A stretch of 37,918 nt of DNA from a virus, in IMG/VR virus record IMGVR_UViG_3300005918_000057, positions 1 through 37,918 of that record; one strand, 5' to 3'. The notes beneath the pieces were generated by a model, which made no database searches, was not told the origin of the DNA, and saw only the letters and a program-made list of their open reading frames with translations. The translations under genes and the position numbers were made by a program. Of the stretch, positions 9,109 through 17,980 are shown in pieces (position 1 is the stretch's first letter; each line of letters opens with the position of its first letter).

Positions 9109-11049
9109 ATGGGTCTTAAAGGAAAAACATCAGGGTTAAGTTATTTTAATCCATTACAGGGTAAGAAAATACCTGAACTTTATAAAGGAATTATAGCACC
9201 TACGGCAGCAACAAGAGGTGATGAAGGTGACTTCTATCTTGATACTGTTACAGATACTTATTATTTCTTAGTGGATGCAACAGCAGGCGCTTTCACATGG
9301 TCTACAGTAGTAATTAGCGATGCATCAACAACAGTAGCAGGAAAAATTCGTATAGCTACAGTCGGGGAAGCTGCTGCTGGTATTTTAACTACAGTAGCCG
9401 TAAACCCTGCAGCGTTGGCAGCTCTAGTGCTTGCTGGTTCAGTTAACTGGTCGGAAGCTGTTTCTGGTATTGGTCAACTTAGCACACTTGCCGAAGCCGT
9501 TGCCGGAGCAGATGACGATACAGCAATGACACCTCTAAAAGTTGCTGGTGTATTAGCTGCACCTCCTACAATCGGAAGTGGAACGCCTGGTGATGGTGCT
9601 TTTGCTGATCTATCTTCTACTGGTTTAGCTACTCTTGGTGCTAGTGCTACAATCGTTACTGGTGCGGTTGCATTAAGTTTAGGTGCGGATGCTGGTACTG
9701 GTGCGATTAATTGTGGTACTGGCGCTGCTGCAAGGGCATTAACGTTTGGTAATATTACTACAACAACCTCCGTTGCAATTAATTCGGGCACGGGACATAT
9801 CACTTTAACATCTACTGGAACAGGCGATATCGTCCTTGTTGGTGGTGATAAGATTACTCTTGATGCTGCGGGAACAGTTGATATTAATTCGTCTGCTGCT
9901 GCTATCAACATCGGTGATGATGATATCGACCAAGCCGTTAATATTGCCACAGATGGTGAAAGAGCTTTAACTATTGGTTCTGCTAATGGTGCTGCTTCTG
10001 TAGATGTAGTCGGTGGTACTGGTGGTATTAATGTTGCTGCTAACGCAATTGCTCAAACCTTAACTTTAGGTAATAGCACAGGTACTTCAGCTATTGCAAT
10101 GTTAGTTGGTACAGGTCATTTCACACTTGATGGTGTCGCTTCCTCGACATATAATATCGGTGCTTCAACAACTACAGGTACAATTGATATCGGTGGTACA
10201 GCACAAACAGGTACAATGACGTTTGGAGATTCCGACGGTATCAATATTATAGGCGTAGGTACTGGCGAGGGAGCTACTACCGTAAATATTGCCACAGGGG
10301 CAACGGCTGCAAAAGTAGTCCATATTGCCGATGGTGCGGTTGCTAACCTAGTTACGATCGGTTCAGCTTCGGGAGCTGCTGCTCTTACAATGTACGCTGG
10401 TACTGGAAACTATACCTTGGATGGTGCTGCAACTACTACATATACCATAGGTGCGACTACAACAAGTGGTACTATCACAATAGGTGGAACAGCTCAAACT
10501 GGTACAATGACTCTTGGAGACTCTTCAGGAATAAATATTATAGGCGTAGGTACTGGCGAGGGAGCTACTACCGTAAATATTGCCACAGGAGCAACAGCAG
10601 CGAAAGTAGTGCATATTGCCGACGGAGCAGTAGCCAATACTGTTACAATCGGTACAACTAACACAACAAGCACGACGACTATAAATAGCGGAAGCGGAGG
10701 TATTGTTCATGTTGGTAAAGCGATCTTTACACCTGATGCGATTACAGCAGTTAGTGGTGGTGGTACTGCAGCTTCGCTTCTTACTGTAGTTACAGAGATT
10801 ACAACAAACGGAGATGTTGACTTGGATGTGGTAACTTTAGCAAATGGCGTAGACGGTCAAATTAAGATCTTTGCGGTCGTTGCCGTTGGTAATGGTGGAG
10901 ATTCTGTTAAGATTACTCCTGCTAGTATGATTGGTGGAACTCAGATAACGTTTAGTGCCAACCCTTTAGGTCTTGGTTGTCAGATGTATTATGATGCTGG
11001 TGTTGCGGGCTGGATCGTGACAGGGAATAACGGAGGAACTGTGGCTTAA
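9109..11049 (+). CDS. Repeat-rich tail fibre / appendage protein
   Basis: A protein of about 646 aa. An ATG at 9097 is in frame, but GAGG at 9099-9102 is well spaced for the ATG at 9109, so the later start is preferred. The N-terminal 60 residues (GDEGDFYLDTVTDTYYFLVD) resemble fibre modules that precede repeats. Residues about 100-540 are Gly/Ala/Thr/Ile repeats such as NIATGATAAKVVHIADGA and TIGGTAQTGTMT, expected to form a beta-solenoid or triple-stranded shaft. One repeat of 97 codons occurs twice, with 56 bases identical. The C-terminal 100 residues are less repetitive and could be the tip or trimerisation part. The role is inferred from composition and from its place after the ejection genes. 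Confidence 0.7.
   Translation: MGLKGKTSGLSYFNPLQGKKIPELYKGIIAPTAATRGDEGDFYLDTVTDTYYFLVDATAGAFTWSTVVISDASTTVAGKIRIATVGEAAAGILTTVAVNPAALAALVLAGSVNWSEAVSGIGQLSTLAEAVAGADDDTAMTPLKVAGVLAAPPTIGSGTPGDGAFADLSSTGLATLGASATIVTGAVALSLGADAGTGAINCGTGAAARALTFGNITTTTSVAINSGTGHITLTSTGTGDIVLVGGDKITLDAAGTVDINSSAAAINIGDDDIDQAVNIATDGERALTIGSANGAASVDVVGGTGGINVAANAIAQTLTLGNSTGTSAIAMLVGTGHFTLDGVASSTYNIGASTTTGTIDIGGTAQTGTMTFGDSDGINIIGVGTGEGATTVNIATGATAAKVVHIADGAVANLVTIGSASGAAALTMYAGTGNYTLDGAATTTYTIGATTTSGTITIGGTAQTGTMTLGDSSGINIIGVGTGEGATTVNIATGATAAKVVHIADGAVANTVTIGTTNTTSTTTINSGSGGIVHVGKAIFTPDAITAVSGGGTAASLLTVVTEITTNGDVDLDVVTLANGVDGQIKIFAVVAVGNGGDSVKITPASMIGGTQITFSANPLGLGCQMYYDAGVAGWIVTGNNGGTVA
10243..10298 (+). repeat. 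56-bp direct repeat, copy 1
   Basis: This segment is identical to 10534-10589, 291 bases (97 codons) downstream and in the same frame. It encodes part of the fibre shaft (IIGVGTGEGATTVNIATG). Identity at third codon positions points to a recent duplication or ongoing gene conversion. Confidence 0.9.
10534..10589 (+). repeat. 56-bp direct repeat, copy 2
   Basis: Identical partner of 10243-10298 within the same fibre gene. The flanking bases differ mostly at synonymous positions, so the exact match is a conserved core inside a longer, diverged repeat. Confidence 0.9.
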
Positions 11050-11092
11050 GGATTTACGTAATGTAAAACAGCTGTACTTTTAAAATAAAACG

Positions 11093-11122
11093 CCGCTGGC
11101 AAGAGATCATCTTAGCCAGCGG
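11093..11122. terminator. Bidirectional hairpin between convergent genes
   Basis: CCGCTGGC and GCCAGCGG form a perfect 8-bp GC-rich stem, extended by AAGA/TCTT, around a GATCA loop. It sits between the fibre stop (11049, +) and the stop of the minus-strand gene at 11147. On the minus strand it is followed by GTTTTATTTT, a fair U-tract. On the plus strand the tail is weaker (TTATCCATTTT). It is best read as a shared terminator. Confidence 0.75.
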
Positions 11123-11146
11123 TTATCCATTTTAACGAGAAATTAT

Positions 11147-11464
11147 TTATTCTGGTTCTGGTTCTGGTTCGGTAACTGCAACCACAGGTTCTTCTTTCGT
11201 TTCTTCTACACGTTTTTGCATAACTGCTACTTTTTCAGCTTGTTCTTCTTGTAGTGTTATCAATGCTGACAATTTAGATAAAGCTTTGTGTGCTAAATCA
11301 AAAGGAGCATTATTAGGCACTAAAAATATAAATTTCATACCTTCTAAGTATATTGATAGTTCAACAAGATTAGATATACTTTTTTGTGGTGGAATTAATT
11401 GTTTAAGAGTCTCAATATTTTCTTGTAATTTTTCAATTTCTGTTTTTTCAGTTTCTTCTACCAT
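11147..11464 (-). CDS. Coiled-coil protein of unknown function, acidic tail
   Basis: A 105-aa protein with GGAGATATT before its ATG. It has a helical, charged N-terminus (about 1-30), a short hydrophobic middle (GMKFIFLVPNNAPFDLAHKA, about 42-61), a second helix with heptad spacing (about 62-92), and a Glu/Pro tail ending in EPEPEPE from a tandem TTCTGG-type repeat. It lies alone on the minus strand between two fibre genes. I do not recognise the family. The place suggests a late accessory protein, perhaps a fibre chaperone, but nothing in the sequence proves it. Confidence 0.55.
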   Translation of the reverse strand: MVEETEKTEIEKLQENIETLKQLIPPQKSISNLVELSIYLEGMKFIFLVPNNAPFDLAHKALSKLSALITLQEEQAEKVAVMQKRVEETKEEPVVAVTEPEPEPE

Positions 11465-11525
11465 AATATCTCCTAAATATATAGGTTGATTTTCAAATTG
11501 TTTTATTACATGATACGATTGAAGC

Positions 11526-11531
11526 TATAAT
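11526..11531 (+). promoter_or_regulatory. Possible -10 box before fibre-associated gene
   Basis: A perfect TATAAT lies 24 bases before the ATG at 11555, in the 90-base gap between divergent genes. No good -35 hexamer sits at 16-18 bases, so it may be a weak or activated promoter restarting transcription after the terminator at 11093-11122. Confidence 0.3.
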
Positions 11532-11554
11532 TAATCAATAGAGATGAGGGTGTT

Positions 11555-12109
11555 ATGTCTAATTTTAGACCAATTCAGTTAGTAGATCCTATGGGTAATA
11601 TTATTCCCCATACTTCTAATGATGATAAAATGATCGCTAATAAGTTTGGAACAGCAAATATTAAGATACTTTCTTATGCTATACCTGATGCTGCTCAAAA
11701 TGAACCAAAATGGAAAATAATATATTTTGACTATGATGCTGCAGGAAATCCTGTAGCTACTACTTTTGCAAATTCTAAAAAAGATTATATTCATACAAGA
11801 GATACTGCTGCTGGTACTGCAATAACAGGTGCTTCGGTAGCTGCTATATGTGTTGTAACTAGTGTTGGGCATGATCTTGTTACTGGCGATTTTATAGAAA
11901 TAGATTCTATGGCAGTTGGTGGTATGGTAGAGCTTAATGATGATGGTTATGGTTCTGCAACATTTCATGTAACAAAATTAAATGCCAACACATTCTCATT
12001 ACAAGAAGCTAACGTTACTACAACTGATATTGATAGCACTGGTTATGCTGCTTACACTACTGGCGGTAAATATTACAAAAGAGAATTTTTAAATTATCCT
12101 CATGTTTAA
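11555..12109 (+). CDS. Tail-associated structural protein with FCCH-like module
   Basis: A 184-aa protein with GATGAGGGTGTT before the ATG. Residues about 98-175 (VTSVGHDLVTGDFIEIDSMA ... NANTFSLQ ... AYTTGGKYYK) match the small beta module often annotated in phages as ubiquitin-activating E1 FCCH-like: a GH-x3-GD turn, a threonine-rich strand pair and a closing YTxGG. The same module occurs in the virion protein at 35787-36440. The N-terminus (RPIQLVDPMGNIIPHTSNDD) looks like an attachment segment. It ends eleven bases before the large fibre gene and is probably co-transcribed with it. A small fibre or baseplate-like role is inferred. Confidence 0.6.
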   Translation: MSNFRPIQLVDPMGNIIPHTSNDDKMIANKFGTANIKILSYAIPDAAQNEPKWKIIYFDYDAAGNPVATTFANSKKDYIHTRDTAAGTAITGASVAAICVVTSVGHDLVTGDFIEIDSMAVGGMVELNDDGYGSATFHVTKLNANTFSLQEANVTTTDIDSTGYAAYTTGGKYYKREFLNYPHV

Positions 12110-12120
12110 GGAGTTATTAG

Positions 12121-15100
12121 ATGCCACAGCATGACGTTGATGTTTACCAAAATATACTAACAACAATTGGAATAAAAACACATTATGAGACAAGAGATCC
12201 TACTGCTGCTGATGTAGGTTTTAGAATACCTACATTATGGATAAATACAGTTTCTAATACAGGATTTTTACTTATTGCGAATAGTGGTGGAGCTGCTACA
12301 TGGTTAGATCTTGGTGATGCAAATTCACCAACTCATGTTGATGATTTTTATGCTGCTGACACTGCACCACCTGGTGCGCCTGTTGCTGGTGACTCTTATA
12401 TTCTCGATGAGAGTTTACCAGTAGATGCAGGGTGGACGGCAGTTAGTGCCACTAATGATGATATTGTAGTATATGGTGCTTGTGGTTGGGTTATATATAC
12501 TCCTGTTCAGGGTAAAATTGTTTACGATAATGCTGCAAGTGATTTTTATATTTATGATGGTACTGCTTGGGGTCTTCTTTCAAGTGTTATTAATGGAGTA
12601 ACATATATAACCTTGGCACGACCACCTAGAACAACAGATAATACATATACAGTGCCTACGGTCTGCGTTGATTCGGTAGCTGGTGAAACTTGGATGTTGA
12701 GTGATATTACTGGTGGCGTAGCTACATGGGTAAAAATTGGAGCTAATCATCTAGGTGATGGACAAGACAGTGTACTTTCAAGAACTGATGGCAACCTTGT
12801 TCCTCCTACAGAAGTACTAGGAAATAGATATATTATTTATGATGCTGGTGGAGGTGTTGTACATGCCGATTGGGATGGTGCAGCTTTTAATTCTATATGT
12901 GAGTTTGATGGTGCAACCTGGGTTGCTAGGGCAGCAGATGAAGGCATGTTTACTGAGGTTGAAGATGAGGATACTGTTTACATTTTTATTGCAGCGTGGG
13001 AAAAACTATTTAAAACCACAGGTGCAACTTTTATTACTGATTCTGGTAATGCTGTACCTGATGAGTCAGGTCTTCTAAATGTTGTTGGTGGAAATAGTAT
13101 TGCTACTAGTGGTGCTGCTTCGTCAGTAACCGTTAAAAACTTAGCGGATGATACCAAATATGTTGTTGATTCGGTAGCAGGGGAAACTGGGTATACTACA
13201 ATACAGAGTGCTATTAATGCAGCTAATGCAGCGGGTGGAAGTGCAGTAGTGTATGTAAGACCTGGGGCTTACACTGAGAATTTAACTCTTTATACTACTG
13301 TTAAAATAAAAGGTGGAGATAGTAGACAGGTTGTTATAACAGGTACTCATATACCACCAGCAGCAGGAACGGTTACGGTTAAGAACGTAACATTATTAAG
13401 TACTACTCATGCGTTTAGCTCTGCTGTAGCAGGAACAGCAACAATCGTCTTAAAAGATATTATATCAATCTGCACAAACGGCTATACGCTAAACCTTCCT
13501 AACTGGGGAAGTGGTGATGTATATACTGAAAATGTTCATTGTTCAGGTACAAACGATGGTTTCTTGAATAACACAGGAGATATCAGTCTCATAGCTGAAA
13601 ATTCTACTTTAGGTATTGGCTCAGGAAATACAATGATTGTAGCAGGGGAGATTGAAGCTACAGATGCAACTTTCGTTTGCCCAATAACATTAAGCGGTTC
13701 TAGCACACATAAATTTAAAGTATGCGAATTTAATAATAACTTAGAATTTACTGTGGGTGCAGCAGGATATATTGAAAGTAGCTATTTCAATACTGGTGCT
13801 AATATACCATTATCTTACAACACCACAGCAGATTTATATTTAACAAGAATAACTTTTAATACTACTAATACTACAGCAATCGACGGTACAGGTGCAGGAA
13901 CAGTGTATATGGGAGTATTAGACTTCTTAAAAGGTAGTTCTATTACAGGAACTTTTGACTATGACAATTCCGATTCTTTGGGTACAAGTATTCATGGTTG
14001 GAACGGTTCTTTCATAGAATTGGCAGATATTACAGTAGCAGAGGCTGGTGGTGTTATAACTGCTTCTGTAGAGAAAGACGGTGGCGGTAACTTAACGCTC
14101 ATAACAGGAAGGGGATACTGGCATTACGATACAACTCCTGCTGATACGGTAACTTTGACGGCAGGAACAGACGAAGTGCCTGTCTTAAATTACGTTTATT
14201 TATTGGGAAGCAATAAGACATTAACTTCTAGTATAGTTGGCTTTCCTGCTACTGGTCATTCACCTATCGCAACAATATTATGTCAGAGTGCTGCTTCACT
14301 AGGTACAGATGCGGCATATAAGCTACATTCTCGCCAAAACCATATTGCAGCACATGAAAATGTCGGTCATATAGGACATATAAATAACTGGATACGAGGT
14401 CAACATGCAACATGGCAATCAGGTGTAGCCCCTACATTTTCAGGTACAGGCACAGGAACAATTGGCTTTTCTAATACAGCAGGTCAAGTCTTACAGCTTC
14501 ATGAGCATGTATTTCCTCTTATTGCAGATCCCTCAGTAATATATTGTGTTAACGATCCTGATACAAAATATAGAAGGATAACTAACATTGCAGACTTATT
14601 GAAAGATTCTGCAGGAGTAGTCTTAAAAGATAAGGCATATGCTATTGTTTTCTGGGGATGCGTTAGTGAAGATACTGGTGACTGTAAAATATATTGTAAC
14701 TTGCCTAGTGGTTCTGAAAAAGATTATAATAAAGCTAGAGAAGATAAGAAGAAATATATCAACTACAGTATTCCAGAAGTCTTTAAGGGAACAGGATTTC
14801 TTATCTATCGCTTAGTCATAGAAAATGATAACGATACTACATGGGATTTAGATGTAGGTGGAACAAGTGATGATATTCGTGGTCAGTTTCCTAATACGGT
14901 AGCAGGATCATCAACAGCAATAGGAACAGAATTTCCAGATAGTACATTTATAATATATGATGATGGTGATGATACTAAAGAGATAGCTTTCCAAGCTTCA
15001 GGGATTACTACTGCTAATACAAGAACTATTACCATGGCAGATGCCGATATAGATCTGACTCCTACTACAGGATCATATCAAGCCTCTGATGCAGGGTTAA

Positions 15101-16311
15101 CAGATATATCAGCACTAGCCGTAACAGATAGTAATTTTATTGTTGGTGATGGAGTTAACTGGGTTGCTGAAACTGGTGCTACTGCAAGAACGTCTTTAGG
15201 TCTTGGAACTATTGCTACTCAAGATGCAGATAGTGTTAACATAGATGGTGGTGCTATAGATGGTACTATCATTGGCGGAACAACTCCTGCTGCTGCTACA
15301 GCTACTACACTAAGTGCTATAGCTTTTGACGGTGCTTTTGCTGTGGGTGTTATTGGTGGCTGGGTCTCTAACCTTGGTATTACATATACTGGTAGTGTCT
15401 TATCTGTAACAGGAGCAGACGGAACGGCTTTAAGTGCTGCAAATCCTGGTTATGTAATAATGCAAGATAAGTCATCTCCTGGACAGCTTAAAAAGTATAC
15501 TATTACAGCAGACCAGGGGTTTATTGATGATACTGGTGCTAGTGAAATTATTTCAAACCTCTTTGGCTTAACAACTTCTATATCACATGCTGATGCAATC
15601 CCATTTTTTATTTATGCTGTAACAAATGATGCTGAAACTGCAATTGCTTTTATGATTGGAAGAGTGCCATCTCTAAAAGTATCTCCTGCTGCTGCATATA
15701 TAGGTGCGCCAGATGATGCCGTTGCAGATGTTGAATATTCTTTATTTAGCTTTGATAATTTAACAGAAGCAGATTATGAATCTAACCCATGTGTTGTTGT
15801 TGGTTCTTTTAGAATGACGATGAGTGCCTCAGATGACTGGACAGTATCAGCATTAGATAGTCAAGATGGAATAGGTCAATTTCAACAGTTTAGATATTTT
15901 ATTGTTAGTGTAAGTCAGTTTACTGCTGCTACTGGGAAATATTGGAGGGATAATGCTGGTACAGCTCCCGCTTTTACAAGTAATTATCCAAGATATACAA
16001 TTGATCCTTTTAATGGTGAATATACTCTTAAATATTACTTTGACGATTGCAGTACTGCGGGAGTAGGAGCTGTTACGGCTGAGATGGCTATACCATTTAG
16101 AGGAAATAGTCCAGTAGGTCCATTCTATGAACCATGCGGTCACTATACGGATAATAGTGCGGGTGATGCAACTAGTTTAATACTCGTATATCCTTTATTA
16201 GAAAATAGGATGAGAATTTGGCAGAATACTAATGTCGGTCCTATACAAAATGGTGTTCTTGAATTAGGTGATTCTGTTTCAATATTTATTTCATCGCAAT
16301 TTAATGTATAA
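12121..16311 (+). CDS. Large tail fibre/tailspike with pectate-lyase-like beta-helix
   Basis: A 1396-aa protein with AAGGAG seven bases before the ATG. The N-terminal modules contain ATWLDLG and ATWVKIG closings. Residues about 80-160 and 225-300 resemble DUF2793 modules (GDSYILDE ... WVIYTPVQGKIVYDNA). Around residue 345 a parallel beta-helix begins (TTIQSAINAANAAGGSAVVY, VRPGAYTENLTL) in the style of pectate lyases and tailspikes, running to about 620. Near 990-1090 are fibre repeats (ETGATARTSLGLGTIATQDA). The remaining C-terminus is probably a host-contact domain. It may bind or cut a surface polysaccharide; enzymatic activity is not shown by any clear catalytic residue. Confidence 0.75.
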   Translation: MPQHDVDVYQNILTTIGIKTHYETRDPTAADVGFRIPTLWINTVSNTGFLLIANSGGAATWLDLGDANSPTHVDDFYAADTAPPGAPVAGDSYILDESLPVDAGWTAVSATNDDIVVYGACGWVIYTPVQGKIVYDNAASDFYIYDGTAWGLLSSVINGVTYITLARPPRTTDNTYTVPTVCVDSVAGETWMLSDITGGVATWVKIGANHLGDGQDSVLSRTDGNLVPPTEVLGNRYIIYDAGGGVVHADWDGAAFNSICEFDGATWVARAADEGMFTEVEDEDTVYIFIAAWEKLFKTTGATFITDSGNAVPDESGLLNVVGGNSIATSGAASSVTVKNLADDTKYVVDSVAGETGYTTIQSAINAANAAGGSAVVYVRPGAYTENLTLYTTVKIKGGDSRQVVITGTHIPPAAGTVTVKNVTLLSTTHAFSSAVAGTATIVLKDIISICTNGYTLNLPNWGSGDVYTENVHCSGTNDGFLNNTGDISLIAENSTLGIGSGNTMIVAGEIEATDATFVCPITLSGSSTHKFKVCEFNNNLEFTVGAAGYIESSYFNTGANIPLSYNTTADLYLTRITFNTTNTTAIDGTGAGTVYMGVLDFLKGSSITGTFDYDNSDSLGTSIHGWNGSFIELADITVAEAGGVITASVEKDGGGNLTLITGRGYWHYDTTPADTVTLTAGTDEVPVLNYVYLLGSNKTLTSSIVGFPATGHSPIATILCQSAASLGTDAAYKLHSRQNHIAAHENVGHIGHINNWIRGQHATWQSGVAPTFSGTGTGTIGFSNTAGQVLQLHEHVFPLIADPSVIYCVNDPDTKYRRITNIADLLKDSAGVVLKDKAYAIVFWGCVSEDTGDCKIYCNLPSGSEKDYNKAREDKKKYINYSIPEVFKGTGFLIYRLVIENDNDTTWDLDVGGTSDDIRGQFPNTVAGSSTAIGTEFPDSTFIIYDDGDDTKEIAFQASGITTANTRTITMADADIDLTPTTGSYQASDAGLTDISALAVTDSNFIVGDGVNWVAETGATARTSLGLGTIATQDADSVNIDGGAIDGTIIGGTTPAAATATTLSAIAFDGAFAVGVIGGWVSNLGITYTGSVLSVTGADGTALSAANPGYVIMQDKSSPGQLKKYTITADQGFIDDTGASEIISNLFGLTTSISHADAIPFFIYAVTNDAETAIAFMIGRVPSLKVSPAAAYIGAPDDAVADVEYSLFSFDNLTEADYESNPCVVVGSFRMTMSASDDWTVSALDSQDGIGQFQQFRYFIVSVSQFTAATGKYWRDNAGTAPAFTSNYPRYTIDPFNGEYTLKYYFDDCSTAGVGAVTAEMAIPFRGNSPVGPFYEPCGHYTDNSAGDATSLILVYPLLENRMRIWQNTNVGPIQNGVLELGDSVSIFISSQFNV

Positions 16312-16324
16312 GGAGAGCTAAGTC

Positions 16325-16651
16325 ATGGATAAAAAAGAAATTATAGAAAATTTAGAGTCAAACTTTCATATAATGAACATGTTTGATCAAGTTGATTTAT
16401 TGGAAGTTCTTTTGTTAAATGATCTTGATGAATTAAATAGGATGAGGGAATTTTATAATTCGCAAAAAATAAAATTATCTGAGATAAAAAATACTATTAA
16501 AAACTCTGTCGATGACAATGAAATCATTGAAATAGTAGGGAAGTTTAGGCGTGATATTTACAATGAAGGTAGAGAGCCTAAAGCATACGTTGTTAAAGAA
16601 GGCGTGGTAAAAAAGATAGTTCACAGTATAAAAAGGCGAGGTAAGAAATGA
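16325..16651 (+). CDS. Small helical protein of unknown function
   Basis: A 108-aa, mostly helical protein with AAGGAG upstream. It is acidic in its first half (NLESNFHIMNMFDQVDLLEV) and strongly basic at the end (KKIVHSIKRRGKK). It follows the large fibre by 13 bases and overlaps the lipoprotein start (ATGA), so the three genes are likely one transcript. There is no signal peptide or membrane segment. A fibre chaperone or lysis-timing role would suit the place, but I recognise no family. Confidence 0.5.
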   Translation: MDKKEIIENLESNFHIMNMFDQVDLLEVLLLNDLDELNRMREFYNSQKIKLSEIKNTIKNSVDDNEIIEIVGKFRRDIYNEGREPKAYVVKEGVVKKIVHSIKRRGKK

Positions 16652-16848
16652 GAACACTTAGCTTGTTATTGTTTTTAGTGCTATTAGCTGGTTGTGCTCA
16701 AATGAGAACACTTACAAAAGCATATCAAGCACTACCAGCTGATAATGTTGCAGAAGAATTTATTGAAGGTATAATCGAAGTTAGTGTTGAAGCTTCAACA
16801 GGGCAGAATGTTCATATAGATATTAGTGGAGATTCTCCTGAGAAGTAA
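16648..16848 (+). CDS. Small lipoprotein (possible outer-membrane spanin)
   Basis: A 66-aa protein whose first 17 residues (MRTLSLLLFLVLLAGCA) are a lipoprotein signal peptide with an LAGC lipobox; the cysteine is residue 16. The mature part is about 51 aa. This is the clearest sign of a Gram-negative host. Small lipoproteins at the end of late operons are often the outer-membrane spanin (Rz1-like), but Rz1 is usually proline-rich and this one is not, and the upstream gene lacks the membrane anchor expected of an Rz-like partner. A superinfection-exclusion or other cell-surface lipoprotein is a fair alternative. Confidence 0.65.
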   Translation: MRTLSLLLFLVLLAGCAQMRTLTKAYQALPADNVAEEFIEGIIEVSVEASTGQNVHIDISGDSPEK

Positions 16849-17065
16849 CCTTTGCTTTAATGCTATCGTAATATTGCGGTAGATATTTCTTTGCAAACTC
16901 CACAACTTCCTCATTACTCATAAAAACTGTATCAAAGAACGCTGTTTTTTCTATAAGCAACGATATTTTAAGAATCGGCTTATGATTTTCGTCAGGTAAA
17001 GTGTCAAATACGTTCATAAAGTTCTCGTTCATAAAGTTCTCGTTAAAAGTGTCAAATCCTTGCAT
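16823..17065 (-). CDS. Unknown 80-aa protein with N-terminal NENFM repeat
   Basis: The ATG follows AGGAGAACTAT. Residues 8-18 are a short tandem repeat (NENFMNENFMN) encoded by a 15-base repeat. The rest is helical and acidic (SNEEVVEFAKKYLPQYYDSI). It overlaps the convergent lipoprotein gene by 26 bases and is the last gene of the minus-strand recombination operon. I do not recognise it. The repeat makes the N-terminus prone to slippage, so length may vary between relatives. Confidence 0.45.
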   Translation of the reverse strand: MQGFDTFNENFMNENFMNVFDTLPDENHKPILKISLLIEKTAFFDTVFMSNEEVVEFAKKYLPQYYDSIKAKVTSQENLH

Positions 17066-17090
17066 ATAGTTCTCCTATAAAGTGACAAAT
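16998..17090. repeat. Three AAAGTGWCAAAT motifs around a 15-bp tandem repeat
   Basis: The 12-mer AAAGTGTCAAAT occurs at 16998-17009 and 17046-17057, and AAAGTGACAAAT at 17079-17090, all in the same orientation. Between the first two lies a 15-base unit (CGTTCATAAAGTTCT) repeated about 2.3 times at 17011-17044. The third 12-mer is upstream of the 80-aa gene, so the motif is not explained by coding alone. A protein-binding array or a duplicated leader are both possible. Confidence 0.6.
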
Positions 17091-17093
17091 AGC

Positions 17094-17124
17094 GTGGTGA
17101 ACATTACCGTTTAACATTCACCAC
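17094..17124 (-). terminator. Hairpin after recT-like gene
   Basis: GTGGTGAA and TTCACCAC form an 8-bp perfect stem with a 15-base loop, seven bases past the stop of the RecT-like gene on the minus strand. The following sequence (GCTATTTGTCACTTTA) is only weakly T-rich, so this is more likely an attenuator or RNA-stabilising hairpin than a full terminator. Confidence 0.4.
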
Positions 17125-17130
17125 TACATA

Positions 17131-17955
17131 TTATTTCTTCTTATTGAGTACTTCTTCTTCTAAAGTCATACTATGCTCTTTAAGTATAGTCTTTTCGATG
17201 AAACGCTCAAGGTTTGTTTGAAAATTAACACTGTCACGAGAACATTGCTTGATGGTTAGGTCTCTATCTTGATTAAGACTACTTTCGATACTAGCAATAA
17301 AGCGTGAACCATCACTATTTATGTCTGATAGATTAAAATCATCGATAAATTTTTGTGTTTCTTTATCTATTTTCTCAGGTTCTTTTTTAACCATCTCAAA
17401 ATCAGCATCTTCGATAATTTCACCCTCGACATATGCTGATCCTATGCAGTCAGAAAAGAGATCTTTTGCTAGGTTTGATAAACAACGATTAAAAAGCATC
17501 CTGGCAGGATACTTTTCCCAAATCCCACCTGCTTTCACTAATCCAGCTTTTTTTGCATGTTGTATTGTAAATATTGATTCAGCAGTATCACTGTTGTCTT
17601 TTCGTTTTCCACGTAATTGGCATACTTCATCACTATGTACTATTTTTTGAATGCTATGACCTGCTTTTCTTATAAGCATCGACATACAGGAGGCAGCGAG
17701 CATGATTTTTCCTTGAACAAAATATACATTTCCATTCAACGCGCTCATAATTGGAATTCCTAATTCTCTGGCTGTTAACCAGATAGAAACAATTGCAGCC
17801 TCTCCGCCCATATTTTTGTAGTAAGGTGATGTAGCTACATACTTAGCCCATTGGCTGAGCATCTTTGCCTCCTCACCCATTGGTAAATAACTACCCGTTC
17901 CTAGTGTAGGTAATTTTTCTTCTCTAACTATAATTTCTTTGCTTTCTTCACTCAT
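17131..17955 (-). CDS. RecT-like single-strand annealing protein
   Basis: A 274-aa protein. Residues 50-100 (GGEAAIVSIWLTARELGIPI ... GNVYFVQGKIMLAA) and 155-185 (MLFNRCLSNLAKDLFSDCIG) follow the pattern of phage RecT-like proteins: a helix ending in a G-x-P-M/I turn, a short strand pair, a GK-x4-A segment, then a helix rich in Arg/Leu/Ala and a GAY-type strand. It would coat and anneal single strands made by the nuclease encoded at the head of the same operon. The C-terminal 90 residues are acidic and less conserved-looking. A ribosome site (AAAGGAGAAAA) precedes the ATG. Confidence 0.7.
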   Translation of the reverse strand: MSEESKEIIVREEKLPTLGTGSYLPMGEEAKMLSQWAKYVATSPYYKNMGGEAAIVSIWLTARELGIPIMSALNGNVYFVQGKIMLAASCMSMLIRKAGHSIQKIVHSDEVCQLRGKRKDNSDTAESIFTIQHAKKAGLVKAGGIWEKYPARMLFNRCLSNLAKDLFSDCIGSAYVEGEIIEDADFEMVKKEPEKIDKETQKFIDDFNLSDINSDGSRFIASIESSLNQDRDLTIKQCSRDSVNFQTNLERFIEKTILKEHSMTLEEEVLNKKK

Positions 17956-17980
17956 TGTTTTTCTCCTTTAATTTAATTAA

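Noticed and set aside
9474-9950. 158-aa open frame on the minus strand inside the fibre gene
   Set aside because: It is the antisense shadow of the Ala/Thr/Gly-rich repeats, with no ribosome site and low-complexity Ala/Val/Pro composition.
11579-11968. 129-aa minus-strand frame
   Set aside because: Shadow of a confident plus-strand gene; Ser/Tyr/Ile/Cys-rich and without ribosome site.
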